A stretch of 36,318 nucleotides of DNA from Oscillospiraceae bacterium (GCA_015067075.1 SVND01000025.1:1-36318), one strand, 5' to 3'; positions 7,167 to 15,174 are shown, counted from the first letter of the stretch. The notes: a model not told the origin generated them from the letters alone. Translations and numbers: made by a program.

Positions 7167-8396
7167 ATGGAAGAAGAAAGAGTACTTGCTGTCTGGCTTG
7201 CTCAGGCGTGCGGCGCAGGAAGTCCCATCGGCGCTCGAATGATGGAGCATTTTGATTCATTTGAAAAGATATGGCTTGCCGAGGAAGAGGAACTTGCGCA
7301 ATGTAAATGGGTAAAAAGAGCCGATGTAAAAAGGCTTTTGGACAAGGATCTGACGAAGGCAAAGGAAATAGTAAAGAAAGCAGATTCTAAAAAAATACGG
7401 ATAATTACCATAAAGGACAAGCTTTATTCCTCCCATATGAAAAGCATTTATGCTCCGCCCGTTGTGTATTACTGCTTCGGCAAGGATATAGATGTGGATA
7501 AGCGGCTTTGCATCAGCGTTGTCGGAACGAGAAGATGCTCAAAATACGGAGCAACGGCGGCGATAAAATTCGGCACGGAGCTTGCGGAATGCGGATGTGT
7601 TATAGTAAGCGGACTTGCCGATGGCATTGACAGTCTGGCACAAAAAGCGGCTGTACAAGCAGGCGGAAGTGTAATCGCTGTTTTAGGAAGCGGAATTGAC
7701 GTGCCGTATCCGCAAAGTAATAGGCCGCTTATGACGGATATTGTGAAAAACGGTTTGATTATTTCTGAATTTCCTCCCGGAACAAGACCAAACAGAGTTC
7801 ATTTTCCAATAAGAAACAGACTTATAGCCGGACTTTCCGCAGGATGCCTTGTGGTGGAAGCCCCTTATAGAAGCGGTGCGCTTATTACTGCAAGCTACGC
7901 CATAGATGAGGGTAGAGATATTTTTGCTGTGCCGTCCAATATAAATTCCGAAACAGGCAGAGGCACTAACAAGCTGATAAAGCAAGGAATAAAAGCTGTA
8001 AATACAGTTTGTGATATCCTTGAGGAATACATAACGGCGAAAAAGACATTCAGCATGGATATCGCTCAAACCATAGCGTATGAGGAGCGTTGGGGCGAAT
8101 ATGAAAAAATAGTGCCCGACGATATACTGATGCGTGATGAGGATGAACGCAGAAGGGATGCAAGAAAAATACAAAAAGCAAAGCGCGATGAAGAAAAGAC
8201 AAAAGGACGCGTAGCTCTTGCGGAAAATGAACGAGAAATATACAAGGTCATTTCCGAGGCAAACGAGCCTGTTTTACTTGACGATATCGTAGCAAAAACC
8301 TTATTGCCCGTATCAAAGGTAGCGGCTATACTTTTGATGCTTGAGGTAAAGGATGTAATCAAGGCTCTGCCGGGAAAACGGTATAAGATTTTATAA
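7167..8396 (+). CDS. dprA: DNA-processing protein DprA (Smf)
   Basis: DprA binds incoming single-stranded DNA and loads RecA during transformation; it is also widespread in bacteria not known to be competent. The 409-residue protein has an N-terminal helical SAM-like region, then the Rossmann-like DprA core from about residue 115: SVVGTRRCSKYG, IVSGLADGIDS, GSGIDVPYP, FPIRNRLIAGLS and an EAPYRSGALITA segment. A charged linker follows (about 315-350) and a C-terminal winged-helix-like segment. The ATG is preceded by GAGGAG. It is the last gene of the folD run and ends at the hairpin at 8402. Confidence 0.95.
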   Translation: MEEERVLAVWLAQACGAGSPIGARMMEHFDSFEKIWLAEEEELAQCKWVKRADVKRLLDKDLTKAKEIVKKADSKKIRIITIKDKLYSSHMKSIYAPPVVYYCFGKDIDVDKRLCISVVGTRRCSKYGATAAIKFGTELAECGCVIVSGLADGIDSLAQKAAVQAGGSVIAVLGSGIDVPYPQSNRPLMTDIVKNGLIISEFPPGTRPNRVHFPIRNRLIAGLSAGCLVVEAPYRSGALITASYAIDEGRDIFAVPSNINSETGRGTNKLIKQGIKAVNTVCDILEEYITAKKTFSMDIAQTIAYEERWGEYEKIVPDDILMRDEDERRRDARKIQKAKRDEEKTKGRVALAENEREIYKVISEANEPVLLDDIVAKTLLPVSKVAAILLMLEVKDVIKALPGKRYKIL

Positions 8397-8401
8397 CATA
8401 A

Positions 8402-8425
8402 AAGGCTTCGGTTATCCGAAGCCTT
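8402..8425. terminator. Bidirectional terminator, dprA / ybaK
   Basis: A 10-bp perfect stem (8402-8411 with 8416-8425), loop TTAT, followed on the plus strand by a T-rich tail. It lies between the converging ends of dprA and the YbaK gene and can serve both. Confidence 0.85.
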
Positions 8426-8438
8426 GATTTTTATTGAA

Positions 8439-8909
8439 TTATTGTGCGTTTTTGCAAACGTCGACCCATTTTTCATATACCGTTATTTGTTCAAGCTGAT
8501 CGGGTGTCAGTTTTATTGCGCTGTTTGAGCTACCGCAAGCGGGATAAACGGTTTCAAAGCTTTTTAAGGAAATGTCGAGATAGATCACAACGGCATCATT
8601 TACACCGAAGGGGCAAACACCGCCTGCCGCATGGCCGATCATTTGCTCAACATCGTCAAAGGGTATCATTTTTGCTTTAGTGTGAAATTCAGCCTTGAAC
8701 TTGCTGTTATCGACCTTGGAATTTCCCGATGTAACGATCAGAATGGGCTTTTCATCGACGATAAAAGACAGAGATTTAGCGATCTCCGCTTCCTTACAGC
8801 CAATGGCTATAGCGGCTTTTTCAACCGTTGCGGAGGAAACGTCAAATTCCATGATCTTATCATCAAGTCCGTATTTTTTTAAATATTCCTTTGCTCTTTC
8901 TATTGCCAT
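8439..8909 (-). CDS. YbaK/EbsC-family aminoacyl-tRNA deacylase
   Basis: The 156-residue single-domain protein belongs to the YbaK/ProX fold, which hydrolyses mischarged aminoacyl-tRNA (Cys-tRNA-Pro or Ala-tRNA-Pro, depending on subfamily). Seen: the KSLSFIVDEKPILIVTSGNSKVD strand-helix region, the conserved Lys in it, and the AAGGVCPFGV active-site loop around residue 95. The ATG at 8909 is preceded by AAAGGG. It is a stand-alone gene with its own promoter at 8946-8974 and shares a terminator with dprA. Exact tRNA specificity cannot be read from the sequence. Confidence 0.9.
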   Translation of the reverse strand: MAIERAKEYLKKYGLDDKIMEFDVSSATVEKAAIAIGCKEAEIAKSLSFIVDEKPILIVTSGNSKVDNSKFKAEFHTKAKMIPFDDVEQMIGHAAGGVCPFGVNDAVVIYLDISLKSFETVYPACGSSNSAIKLTPDQLEQITVYEKWVDVCKNAQ

Positions 8910-8945
8910 GATCGTTTACCCTTTCATTTTCATCATATTGCTGTA

Positions 8946-8974
8946 ATTATATCATATTTTCCGCTCAAAATCAA
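8946..8974 (-). promoter_or_regulatory. Sigma-A promoter of the ybaK-type gene
   Basis: On the minus strand TTGATT (complement of 8969-8974), 17 bases, and TATAAT (complement of 8946-8951) with an extended TGA just before the -10. The start codon follows about 37 bases later. Confidence 0.85.
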
Positions 8975-9000
8975 CGGCTTATAGCCTTGGAAAAAGAACT

Positions 9001-9110
9001 ACCTGTATGCTTTTGCATACGGGTAATTTAGCTTTTGTTGTAAGATATCACCCGAAGAGGGAGATATTATACTTTTCGGGTAATCTTCTTCCGCATATAA
9101 ATCTTACGAC
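9001..9110. other. Structured intergenic stretch (possible small RNA or terminator)
   Basis: Two nested or adjacent hairpins lie between two minus-strand genes. First, 9001-9010 pairs with 9015-9024 around TTTT. Second, an outer stem 9037-9046 with 9101-9110 encloses an inner 9-bp stem 9051-9059 with 9072-9080. Non-Watson-Crick positions are mostly G-U if the plus strand is transcribed. On the minus strand the first hairpin is followed, five bases on, by T5 and could terminate the zinc-ribbon transcript. No ORF, promoter or known riboswitch is recognised. Confidence 0.4.
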
Positions 9111-9146
9111 TGATAAACAAAATAAGTTACTCGGATTCGCTACTGA

Positions 9147-9422
9147 TTACTCAGCTTTGTTCTTTGCAAAGCAATCGCTGCAATAAACCGGTCTGTCGTT
9201 CTTGGGCTCAAACGGGATCTTTGCTTCGCCGCCGCATGCTGCACATACAGCTGTGAACATTTCACGGGGCTGCTTGCTTGCGTTCTTTCTGGCGTCACGG
9301 CAAGCCTTGCATCTCTGGGGCTCGTTCATAAAGCCTTTTTCAGCATAGAATTCCTGTTCGCCTGCGGTGAAAACGAAATCGTTTCCGCATTCTTTGCATT
9401 TGAGTGTCTTGTCTTCGTACAT
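9147..9422 (-). CDS. Small double zinc-ribbon protein
   Basis: The 91-residue cytoplasmic protein has two zinc-ribbon motifs. The first pairs Cys9/Cys12 with Cys38/Cys41, around a segment with FTAGEQEFYAEKGF; the second pairs Cys60/Cys63 with Cys81/Cys84. This arrangement matches a family annotated only as zinc-ribbon domain-containing protein, common in Clostridia; its function is unknown. The ATG at 9422 has GGGAG a few bases upstream. It lies 121 bases downstream of sigH, separated by a structured leader (9457-9525), and may be read from the sigH promoter or a weak promoter of its own. Confidence 0.85.
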   Translation of the reverse strand: MYEDKTLKCKECGNDFVFTAGEQEFYAEKGFMNEPQRCKACRDARKNASKQPREMFTAVCAACGGEAKIPFEPKNDRPVYCSDCFAKNKAE

Positions 9423-9456
9423 TTTTTTCTCCCTCGCTTGGTTGAATTATTTTTCT

Positions 9457-9525
9457 CGTCCCGTCACGGAATTAAACCGCAGTCTTTGCTGACGCAATGC
9501 TTTTTCTTTAAGCTATATCGGGACG
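9457..9525 (-). other. Structured leader upstream of the zinc-ribbon gene
   Basis: A 7-bp perfect closing stem (9457-9463 with 9519-9525) encloses three possible short hairpins on the minus strand: GCTT/AAGC, GCGTC/GACTGC with one bulge, and CGG/CCG around TTTAATT. The last resembles a tRNA T-arm (GG-TTTAATT-CC), but no convincing D or anticodon arm is present and no CCA follows. It sits 35 bases before the start codon, so a cis-regulatory RNA is possible. Confidence 0.35.
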
Positions 9526-9543
9526 TATTTTGCATATAATGAT

Positions 9544-10152
9544 TTAAAGAGCTGAAATAAGCTTTCTTTTTACTCGCTGAATAGCATTATCCACAGATTT
9601 AACGTTTTTTCCCGTTTCCTCTGCTATCTGCTGATATGATTTATTTTGGAGATAAAGGGTAAACACCTTTTTTTCAAAGGCAGAAAGCTTTTCATTTATA
9701 TAGGCTCTTACGGAGCGAATAGTTTCCTTATCGATAAAAAGCGTTTCAGGATCTTTTGCAGTATCACGAACGAGCGCCGTATCAAAGTCGGGGGAAGCTT
9801 CATCGCCATCCGTTTCCTCTGTGCCGAAAATCGAAATATATTCATTAAGCGGCATGTGCCTTTTACGGGAAGCGCGCTTAACGGCAGAGATTATGGAGCC
9901 GGTAATACATATATATGCAAAAGTAGAAAAATTCGTGTTCTTTTCGGGGGAGAAATCGAGGACAGCTCGGAACAGACCGAGAGAGCCCTCTTGAACCGTA
10001 TCACTACGGTCAGCGCCTAAAATAAAATATTTCGACGCAATTCTATTTATCATGGGAGAGTAACGTGTAAAAAGCTCTTCAAAAGCGGAATCGTTTCCGC
10101 TTCGAGCCATGATAACAAGAGCTTCATCACTATCAAAGTAAGTGTTTGTCAC
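9544..10152 (-). CDS. sigH: RNA polymerase sigma factor, SigH/Spo0H type
   Basis: SigH directs transition-state and early sporulation genes, including spo0A in many species. The 202-residue protein has region 2 with YSPMINRIASKYFILGADRSDTVQEG and FSTFAYICITGSIISAVKRASRKRHMPLNEYIS, and region 4 ending in KSYQQIAEETGKNVKSVDNAIQRVKRKL, which matches the SigH pattern of a K-S-x-D-N-A-x-Q-R-x-K-x-K tail. A start further upstream would run through promoter DNA; the GTG at 10152 with GGAG 7 bases upstream is chosen and gives the usual family N-terminus. A strong sigma-A-type promoter lies at 10208-10236. In Bacillus sigH is near rplK-secE; that context is absent here. Confidence 0.9.
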   Translation of the reverse strand: MTNTYFDSDEALVIMARSGNDSAFEELFTRYSPMINRIASKYFILGADRSDTVQEGSLGLFRAVLDFSPEKNTNFSTFAYICITGSIISAVKRASRKRHMPLNEYISIFGTEETDGDEASPDFDTALVRDTAKDPETLFIDKETIRSVRAYINEKLSAFEKKVFTLYLQNKSYQQIAEETGKNVKSVDNAIQRVKRKLISAL

Positions 10153-10207
10153 GTTTGATCTCCACACGCTGATTACAAAATGAATATACAAAATTGATGT
10201 ATATAAG

Positions 10208-10236
10208 ATTATACAGTTTTTTTTGCAATAAGTCAA
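10208..10236 (-). promoter_or_regulatory. Sigma-A promoter of sigH
   Basis: On the minus strand TTGACT (complement of 10231-10236), 17 bases, TATAAT (complement of 10208-10213); start codon about 56 bases downstream. The rest of 10237-10350 is AT-rich and shows nothing else. Confidence 0.87.
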
Positions 10237-10352
10237 GAAAAATTTCAAAAAATTTTTTATTTTTTGTATACTTTTTTATGCAAAATGCTGTTTTTATAAA
10301 AATCTCGCTGCGTTTTATGCAAAAAAATCCTTATATTTCCTTTTTAGTTAAG

Positions 10353-10386
10353 TAAAAAAGCGTTACCGCTTTCATGCGACAACGCT
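10353..10386 (-). terminator. Terminator of the Dabb gene
   Basis: On the minus strand an 11-bp stem (10376-10386 with 10359-10369, two G-U pairs) is followed by T6. It lies about 60 bases beyond the Dabb stop codon. Confidence 0.75.
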
Positions 10387-10444
10387 CAAATATTTTTTTT
10401 CGGGAAATTTTTTTGCTTTTTTGCCTTTACAAAGAGTGATATTG

Positions 10445-10735
10445 TTAGATATAATAATCAATAGCGATGCTCTTTTCCGTCACGCTGTGCATATGTGTCT
10501 TAACAACATCCACATGGTATTTATCTTCTTGATAATCGGCTAAAGCCTTTTCATCGTCAAGGTCGACTTGCAGGATTATATCAAAAGAACGGGCGGAATG
10601 AAGAAAATCTACCCCGACGGATATATCGCGGACGAGCGAAACGTTTTCGCGCATGGAAAGAAGGATATCCTTTGTTTTTTCACAGAGCTCTTGGTTGTTG
10701 TCCTTGAGCTTGAAGCAAACGATATGTCTTATCAT
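10445..10735 (-). CDS. Dabb-domain (stress-responsive alpha/beta barrel) protein
   Basis: The 96-residue protein starts MIRHIVCFKLK, the classic Dabb opening, and continues through a ferredoxin-like dimeric barrel pattern with SVGVDFLHSARSFDIILQVDLDDEKALADYQEDKYHVDVV and a terminal KSIAIDYYI. Dabb proteins form dimeric barrels; some are plant stress proteins or polyketide cyclases, and bacterial stand-alone members have no settled function. The ATG at 10735 has AGGAG (10744-10748) 8 bases upstream; a longer frame to 10933 would overlap the promoter and is rejected. It is a single-gene unit with its own promoter and terminator. Confidence 0.88.
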   Translation of the reverse strand: MIRHIVCFKLKDNNQELCEKTKDILLSMRENVSLVRDISVGVDFLHSARSFDIILQVDLDDEKALADYQEDKYHVDVVKTHMHSVTEKSIAIDYYI

Positions 10736-10768
10736 TTTTATTTCTCCTCGTAATATTATGATAATAAA

Positions 10769-10797
10769 ATTTAACCATGCGAAAAGATAAAAGTCAA
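10769..10797 (-). promoter_or_regulatory. Putative promoter of the Dabb gene
   Basis: On the minus strand TTGACT (complement of 10792-10797), 17 bases, TTAAAT (complement of 10769-10774). The -10 is imperfect. Confidence 0.55.
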
Positions 10798-10855
10798 CGG
10801 CAGAAAGCAACTTTGTTTTTTGTAATCTTTGCAATATATTTTTTAAGATTAGCAA

Positions 10856-10884
10856 TAGACAAGAGAGCTTTTTTATGATAAAAT
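10856..10884 (+). promoter_or_regulatory. Promoter of the surface GH-like gene
   Basis: TAGACA (10856-10861), 17 bases, TAAAAT (10879-10884) with TGA immediately before the -10; start codon 30 bases later. Confidence 0.65.
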
Positions 10885-10914
10885 AAAATAAATTCAAAGA
10901 AAGAAGGACAAACC

Positions 10915-13900
10915 ATGAAAAAGTTTTTGGCAATCTTTTTGTCGGTCATGATGATCTTTTCTGTTTTTGCCATGGGTATGACTGCATCTGCGGCCGATCT
11001 GCTTATTATGCAGCTTGATACTCAGTACGCAGGAACGGAAATCACCGTCGGCGGTCTCAGCTCCCATGCAAACGTAACGCTGGAGATCTATCTTCCCGAT
11101 GCATCGGAGCCGTTCATAACCGAACAGCTTACCATTGCTCCTAACGGTGCATACGGAACGACCTTTACCCTTGCGACAGATGTTTTCGGTCAGTATAAGG
11201 CTGTTGCAAAAAATGCAACGACAACGACTGAAATGCTTTTCAATGTAGTTGAAAAGACAGGCGACAGTGAAACCGACTCAAAGGAATTTGAGATAGTTAA
11301 CGACTATTCCGAAAAGGAAATTGGCGGCGTTCGCGTTTTCGTTGACGGCGATGCCCACAAATATTCCATCGATTGCTTCGATAAAAACGGCGACGTTATG
11401 GCTCCCCTGGCAGAGCTTTGCGGCGTTATCGATATTGAGCTTTCCGAAGTCGACGGCGGTTGGTTTTTGAAAAAAGGACTTATTGAGCTTACTCTTAAAG
11501 AGGGAAGCGACAAGGCTGAAAAGCTTGACAGAGCAAAGGACACACCCGAAACATTTACAATGCCTGCCGCACTTGAAAAGAGCGGCGACGTGCTCGTCGT
11601 TCCCGTTGGATCTATCGCCGATGCATTCGGTTGGCATAATACATACGACAAAGAAGCAGGTATAATCGCCGTTGGCACAAAGGAAAAAGACGAATGGTTT
11701 TATAAATATCCCACTCAGGCGGAGTCGAATATTTTTGATGACACTGAGGTAAGGAGCGTTCGTGCCAACTTTGGTGCAGACTTTACATGGGGTCTTTTAC
11801 AGCAGCGCTCCAGTGCCGCGGAAACACAAAATACAAAAGAGCTTGTAAAAGCATACAGACTCAAGGCTTTGTCGTATTTTGAGTCAGCAGGACAGATAAC
11901 TCTGCCTACTATCGGATATTATACAGAGGATTTTTCCAAGGGCTTTGATATGCATTCATGGGGCTTTGCGGCAAATCCCGGAGCTATAAAAAACTGTGTT
12001 CATTTTGCCGTATCGGGTATACATCTCGAAATAAACAATGACATAACGACGAGAGAAATGTTTACCCGTGAAAGTCTCGGCTATTCCGAGCCTACCTATC
12101 CCGACGGATCTTCCGCTTTAGGCTATCTTGAAGGAACAGATCTTCCCTATCCTCTTACGGCGAAGATATATGACTCTGCCGCGGTTAAGGGCATAGACGG
12201 AAATATACAGGTAATGTATAGCGGAACACCTGACGCAGAAGGCGTCGAAAAACTTCCCGTTCAGGTAACAGTCGGAAGCTCCACTCTTCGTTCTCTTTCC
12301 GGTTATAATAAGGGTGATGTAGTTCCGTTCCTTGAAGTTAATATGTCCAAGGATATCCTTGCTCCCGTATGGCTTGAGCACACGAGAGTTACTATCCGTG
12401 AAATGGTAAACAACGGAATGGACGGTATGTGGTGCGATAACTACGGTCCGTGGAACAATTTTGAAAGCGTAGCAAACGCGTTTGGTGATTGGAGCGAATA
12501 CAGATTTAATGAATATCTTCGCGCACGTCATACAGATGCGGAGCTTGCAGAAATGGGTATTGCTGATATAAACAGCTTCAATATCCGAGAATACATGGTT
12601 GCAAAGGCAAAAGAGTTTTTAGGCATGGATGATCTCGGAGATCTTGAATATCAGTTTTTGTATAGCAATACCAGCCCGATATTTACGGATACGTTTTGGC
12701 TCGACGACGTAATGTGGGGTGCATATAAGACGTTTAAGGCAGCGGCATCCTTTGATTATCTCAAGAGCCTTTACGAGATAATCAAAGAAGAAGCGCATAA
12801 GGGCGGACTTGAAGAAGGCTACTTTGTTCTCGGTAACGACTCTCCGGGCGTAAGCCACGGATTTATTGAAAGCGATTATCTTGACGCTGTAGGCGCAGAG
12901 GTTTCTTACGGCTGGAATTTGAGCTTTGGCTCAAGAGGATTATCCTTGCTTCCCGAAGGTCGCATGTCCATTTTCTATAAGGTATCAAATGAGTTCGGTT
13001 CAGCGCCCTATTGTGTTCCTTGGGTATATGCAGGAAACAACAAAGCTCTTAAGGAAACAAACGCAGGTAAGATACTTCTTGCAGAGGCTTTTGCCAATAA
13101 CGCATTTATCAGAGCGGCAGACGGTGACGTTGGCAACAATAAGGCACATCGCTGGCTCAATAGATTCCTCTATGCAAATGAGGATGCATTTGGCATGCGT
13201 TATGCAAAGGCAGACATTGCCATCATATTCTCAACAGAAAATCAGCTTGCCAATATGAACACAAACTATGTAAACGGTGCAAATATGGATAAGCAGTATC
13301 ATGCACAGGGCGTATGGGGCACATCCCATGTGCTTGTAAATGCAAACGTTCCCTATGCAATTATTCCCGAATGGCAGGCAAACCCCGAACTTTTGGCAAA
13401 TTACAAAACGGTCGTTATCCCCAATCTTGAAGCCATGAGCGACGAAATGTATAAGGTATATACGGATTACGCAAATAACGGCGGCAGACTTGTAATAACG
13501 GGTGCAATGGGATATCGTTACGGCGGCGACGACGGATATTTCATGAAGCGAGATACAGCGCTTATTACACAGCTTTTGGGCGTAGACGTAACGAGCACAC
13601 CGAAAAACGACCTCTTTGATTATGCATCAGTTCCGGAAGATTTCATAACAGCAAAAATCGGAAACGGAACAGTTGTCTGGTGCGAACAGCCTTTAGGCAA
13701 TATGTATATGACCACTCCCGGCTCTCGCGAAGTGGTAGCTCCCATGATCCTTGCAATGTGCGGAAATAACAGCACGCTTATCGACAGCACAAATATTCCC
13801 GAAAACGTATCGGCGTACTTGCTTCAGAGCAAGGACGGTCAGGACGTTTTCGTTGACCTTGTAAACTTTAATATCGACCTTTCCAACGATACTGTTACAG

Positions 13901-14295
13901 TGCCTGAAAGTTTCACCGTTAAAGTAAAGCTCCCCACAGGTGCGGATCATAGCGCATACAAGGCGAACGGACTTTCTCCCGACGGAAATTCCGACCTTGC
14001 AATGACGGTAACCGACGGCTGGGCAGAGGTAACGATAGATTCTCTCAATATCTACACTTCCGTAAAGCTTTCCGCAAAAGGATTGGTAGAGGAAACGCCT
14101 ACACCTGAGCCGACAAAGGCGCCTGCAGAAGAAACGCCTGTTCCCACAGACGTACCTTCCGAGGATACACCTACCGAGGCTCCCTCTGATGTTGTACCCG
14201 CTTCAAGCTCTACAGGTATTATTATCGCTATCGTTGCCGTTGCAGTTGTAGCTGTCGCAGTCGTTTTAGTTGTAATAATGAAAAAGAAAAAATAA
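10915..14295 (+). CDS. Large surface-anchored glycoside-hydrolase-like protein
   Basis: The 1126-residue protein has a signal peptide (about 1-27, ending ASA). A beta-sandwich (about 28-115) follows, then a segment like the copper-amine-oxidase N-terminal stalk domain (about 120-260, with MAPLAELCGV and VVPVGSIADAFGW). A large probable (beta/alpha)8 region spans about 285-780 and includes NNGMDGMWCDNYGPW near residue 500. A flavodoxin-like segment like the GH42 trimerisation domain follows (about 780-900, with YANNGGRLVITGA), then a beta-rich domain. The C-terminus has a Thr/Pro/Glu linker (1059-1098), one membrane helix (about 1101-1122) and KKKK. This is an exported protein held in the membrane by its tail, not by an LPXTG sortase signal. 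A sugar-cleaving role is inferred; family, catalytic acids and substrate are not identified. RBS AGAAGGA. Confidence 0.75.
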   Translation: MKKFLAIFLSVMMIFSVFAMGMTASAADLLIMQLDTQYAGTEITVGGLSSHANVTLEIYLPDASEPFITEQLTIAPNGAYGTTFTLATDVFGQYKAVAKNATTTTEMLFNVVEKTGDSETDSKEFEIVNDYSEKEIGGVRVFVDGDAHKYSIDCFDKNGDVMAPLAELCGVIDIELSEVDGGWFLKKGLIELTLKEGSDKAEKLDRAKDTPETFTMPAALEKSGDVLVVPVGSIADAFGWHNTYDKEAGIIAVGTKEKDEWFYKYPTQAESNIFDDTEVRSVRANFGADFTWGLLQQRSSAAETQNTKELVKAYRLKALSYFESAGQITLPTIGYYTEDFSKGFDMHSWGFAANPGAIKNCVHFAVSGIHLEINNDITTREMFTRESLGYSEPTYPDGSSALGYLEGTDLPYPLTAKIYDSAAVKGIDGNIQVMYSGTPDAEGVEKLPVQVTVGSSTLRSLSGYNKGDVVPFLEVNMSKDILAPVWLEHTRVTIREMVNNGMDGMWCDNYGPWNNFESVANAFGDWSEYRFNEYLRARHTDAELAEMGIADINSFNIREYMVAKAKEFLGMDDLGDLEYQFLYSNTSPIFTDTFWLDDVMWGAYKTFKAAASFDYLKSLYEIIKEEAHKGGLEEGYFVLGNDSPGVSHGFIESDYLDAVGAEVSYGWNLSFGSRGLSLLPEGRMSIFYKVSNEFGSAPYCVPWVYAGNNKALKETNAGKILLAEAFANNAFIRAADGDVGNNKAHRWLNRFLYANEDAFGMRYAKADIAIIFSTENQLANMNTNYVNGANMDKQYHAQGVWGTSHVLVNANVPYAIIPEWQANPELLANYKTVVIPNLEAMSDEMYKVYTDYANNGGRLVITGAMGYRYGGDDGYFMKRDTALITQLLGVDVTSTPKNDLFDYASVPEDFITAKIGNGTVVWCEQPLGNMYMTTPGSREVVAPMILAMCGNNSTLIDSTNIPENVSAYLLQSKDGQDVFVDLVNFNIDLSNDTVTVPESFTVKVKLPTGADHSAYKANGLSPDGNSDLAMTVTDGWAEVTIDSLNIYTSVKLSAKGLVEETPTPEPTKAPAEETPVPTDVPSEDTPTEAPSDVVPASSSTGIIIAIVAVAVVAVAVVLVVIMKKKK

Positions 14296-14321
14296 AGTAT
14301 AAAAGCTTTTAAAAAAGAAAA

Positions 14322-14357
14322 AATAACGGATATGCAAAACATATCCGTTATTTTTTT
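14322..14357 (+). terminator. Strong terminator after the surface GH-like gene
   Basis: A 13-bp perfect stem (14322-14334 with 14340-14352), loop CAAAA, then a run of T. It ends only a few bases before the ribosome binding site of the next small gene. Confidence 0.92.
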
Positions 14358-14370
14358 GAGAGGTTTTTAT

Positions 14371-14532
14371 ATGAATAATAAAAATAAAAAAGGAACAAAA
14401 ACTACGATAGGCGCTTTTGAGACGCTTGCAGAGCACGATAGCAAAAGAAAAAGAAAAGGCAGCAATACGACCGTACCGACAGAGGACGGCGTTGAAAGAA
14501 TGAGAGATTTCTCGATAGAAAACAAAAAATAA
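14371..14532 (+). CDS. Small spore-protein-like ORF (DUF3787-like)
   Basis: The 53-residue, highly charged, Lys-rich protein has no membrane segment. The ATG at 14371 is preceded by GAGAGG 7 bases upstream. The C-terminal half (NTTVPTEDGVERMRDF, then ENKK) resembles DUF3787 proteins of Clostridia, which are about 50 residues long, have a V-P-x-E-x-x-V-x-x-x-x-x-W/F pattern and are named after a spore surface protein of C. difficile. The match is by memory of the pattern and could be wrong. No own promoter is seen: a strong terminator hairpin lies directly upstream, so it would depend on read-through or an unrecognised sporulation promoter. The stop is 2 bases from the converging dedA stop. 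Confidence 0.6.
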   Translation: MNNKNKKGTKTTIGAFETLAEHDSKRKRKGSNTTVPTEDGVERMRDFSIENKK

Positions 14533-14534
14533 AA

Positions 14535-15155
14535 TCAAGACTTTTTATTTTTTTTGTATCGTTTTATAACGATAAACGCACCGATAACGACAACAATACA
14601 GATAACAATCAGAGCGATTTTTGAATATCCGTCGAAATATTTGACGTATTTATGCCATGCACTTCCGCCTAAATTTCCAAGCAGCAGTAAAAGAAAATTC
14701 CAAACGGAGCTTCCAATCAGCGTTAAGATGGTGAAAAGCGGAAAAGACATATGGGACATTCCTGCAGGTACGGAGATAATACTTCTTACAACGGGAATAC
14801 AGCGGCATATTAAAACTGCTTTATTACGATATTTTTCAAAAAAAGCAAAGGCTTTTTCCATATGCTCTGCGCGAAGATGCAGTATTTTTCCGATTTTTCC
14901 CGAAATGATTTTGTTTAATCTGTCCTCATCCAGCAAAGTGCCGATAAAATATAATGCGCAAGCGCCTGCGTATGTGCCGATAGTTGCGGCGATAAACGCC
15001 ATAAAAAGATTCATATCCGTACTGCTTGTCATAAATCCGCCGAAAAGAAGAATTACCTCCGAGGGAATCGGAGGAAAAATATTTTCAAAGAAAATAAGAA
15101 AAGCAATGGCAAAATAGCCGTAATCATTTAATATATTAATTAAAAAATCTTCCAT
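14535..15155 (-). CDS. DedA-family membrane protein
   Basis: The 206-residue integral membrane protein of the DedA/SNARE-associated (VTT) family has the family motif F-x-x-x-x-x-P-P-x-P-S-E near residue 30, the re-entrant loop, and the conserved R-C-I-P-V-V-R-S-I-I-S-V-P-A-G-M segment near residue 120. Hydrophobic segments lie at about 10-50, 52-72, 140-165 and 178-200. DedA proteins are linked to lipid-carrier recycling: some are undecaprenyl-phosphate flippases and others support membrane potential. Which applies is unknown. It follows spo0A on the same strand but has its own promoter; the end converges on the small ORF with no room for a separate terminator. Confidence 0.92.
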   Translation of the reverse strand: MEDFLINILNDYGYFAIAFLIFFENIFPPIPSEVILLFGGFMTSSTDMNLFMAFIAATIGTYAGACALYFIGTLLDEDRLNKIISGKIGKILHLRAEHMEKAFAFFEKYRNKAVLICRCIPVVRSIISVPAGMSHMSFPLFTILTLIGSSVWNFLLLLLGNLGGSAWHKYVKYFDGYSKIALIVICIVVVIGAFIVIKRYKKNKKS

Positions 15156-15174
15156 GTATTGCTCCTGTTTTATT

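Noticed and set aside
5771-8396. Competence or tRNA-modification island around dprA and rimI
   Set aside because: No com genes, tsaB/tsaD/tsaE or topA are adjacent; the run looks like ordinary housekeeping genes sharing a transcript.
9457-9525. tRNA gene
   Set aside because: A 7-bp stem and a T-arm-like segment are present, but no D-arm with GG, no 5-bp anticodon stem with 7-base loop, an extra base before the acceptor strand, and no CCA.
10736-10933. 66-residue N-terminal extension of the Dabb protein
   Set aside because: It would run through the promoter and reads as hydrophobic AT-rich translation; the internal ATG has AGGAG 8 bases upstream and gives the family N-terminus.
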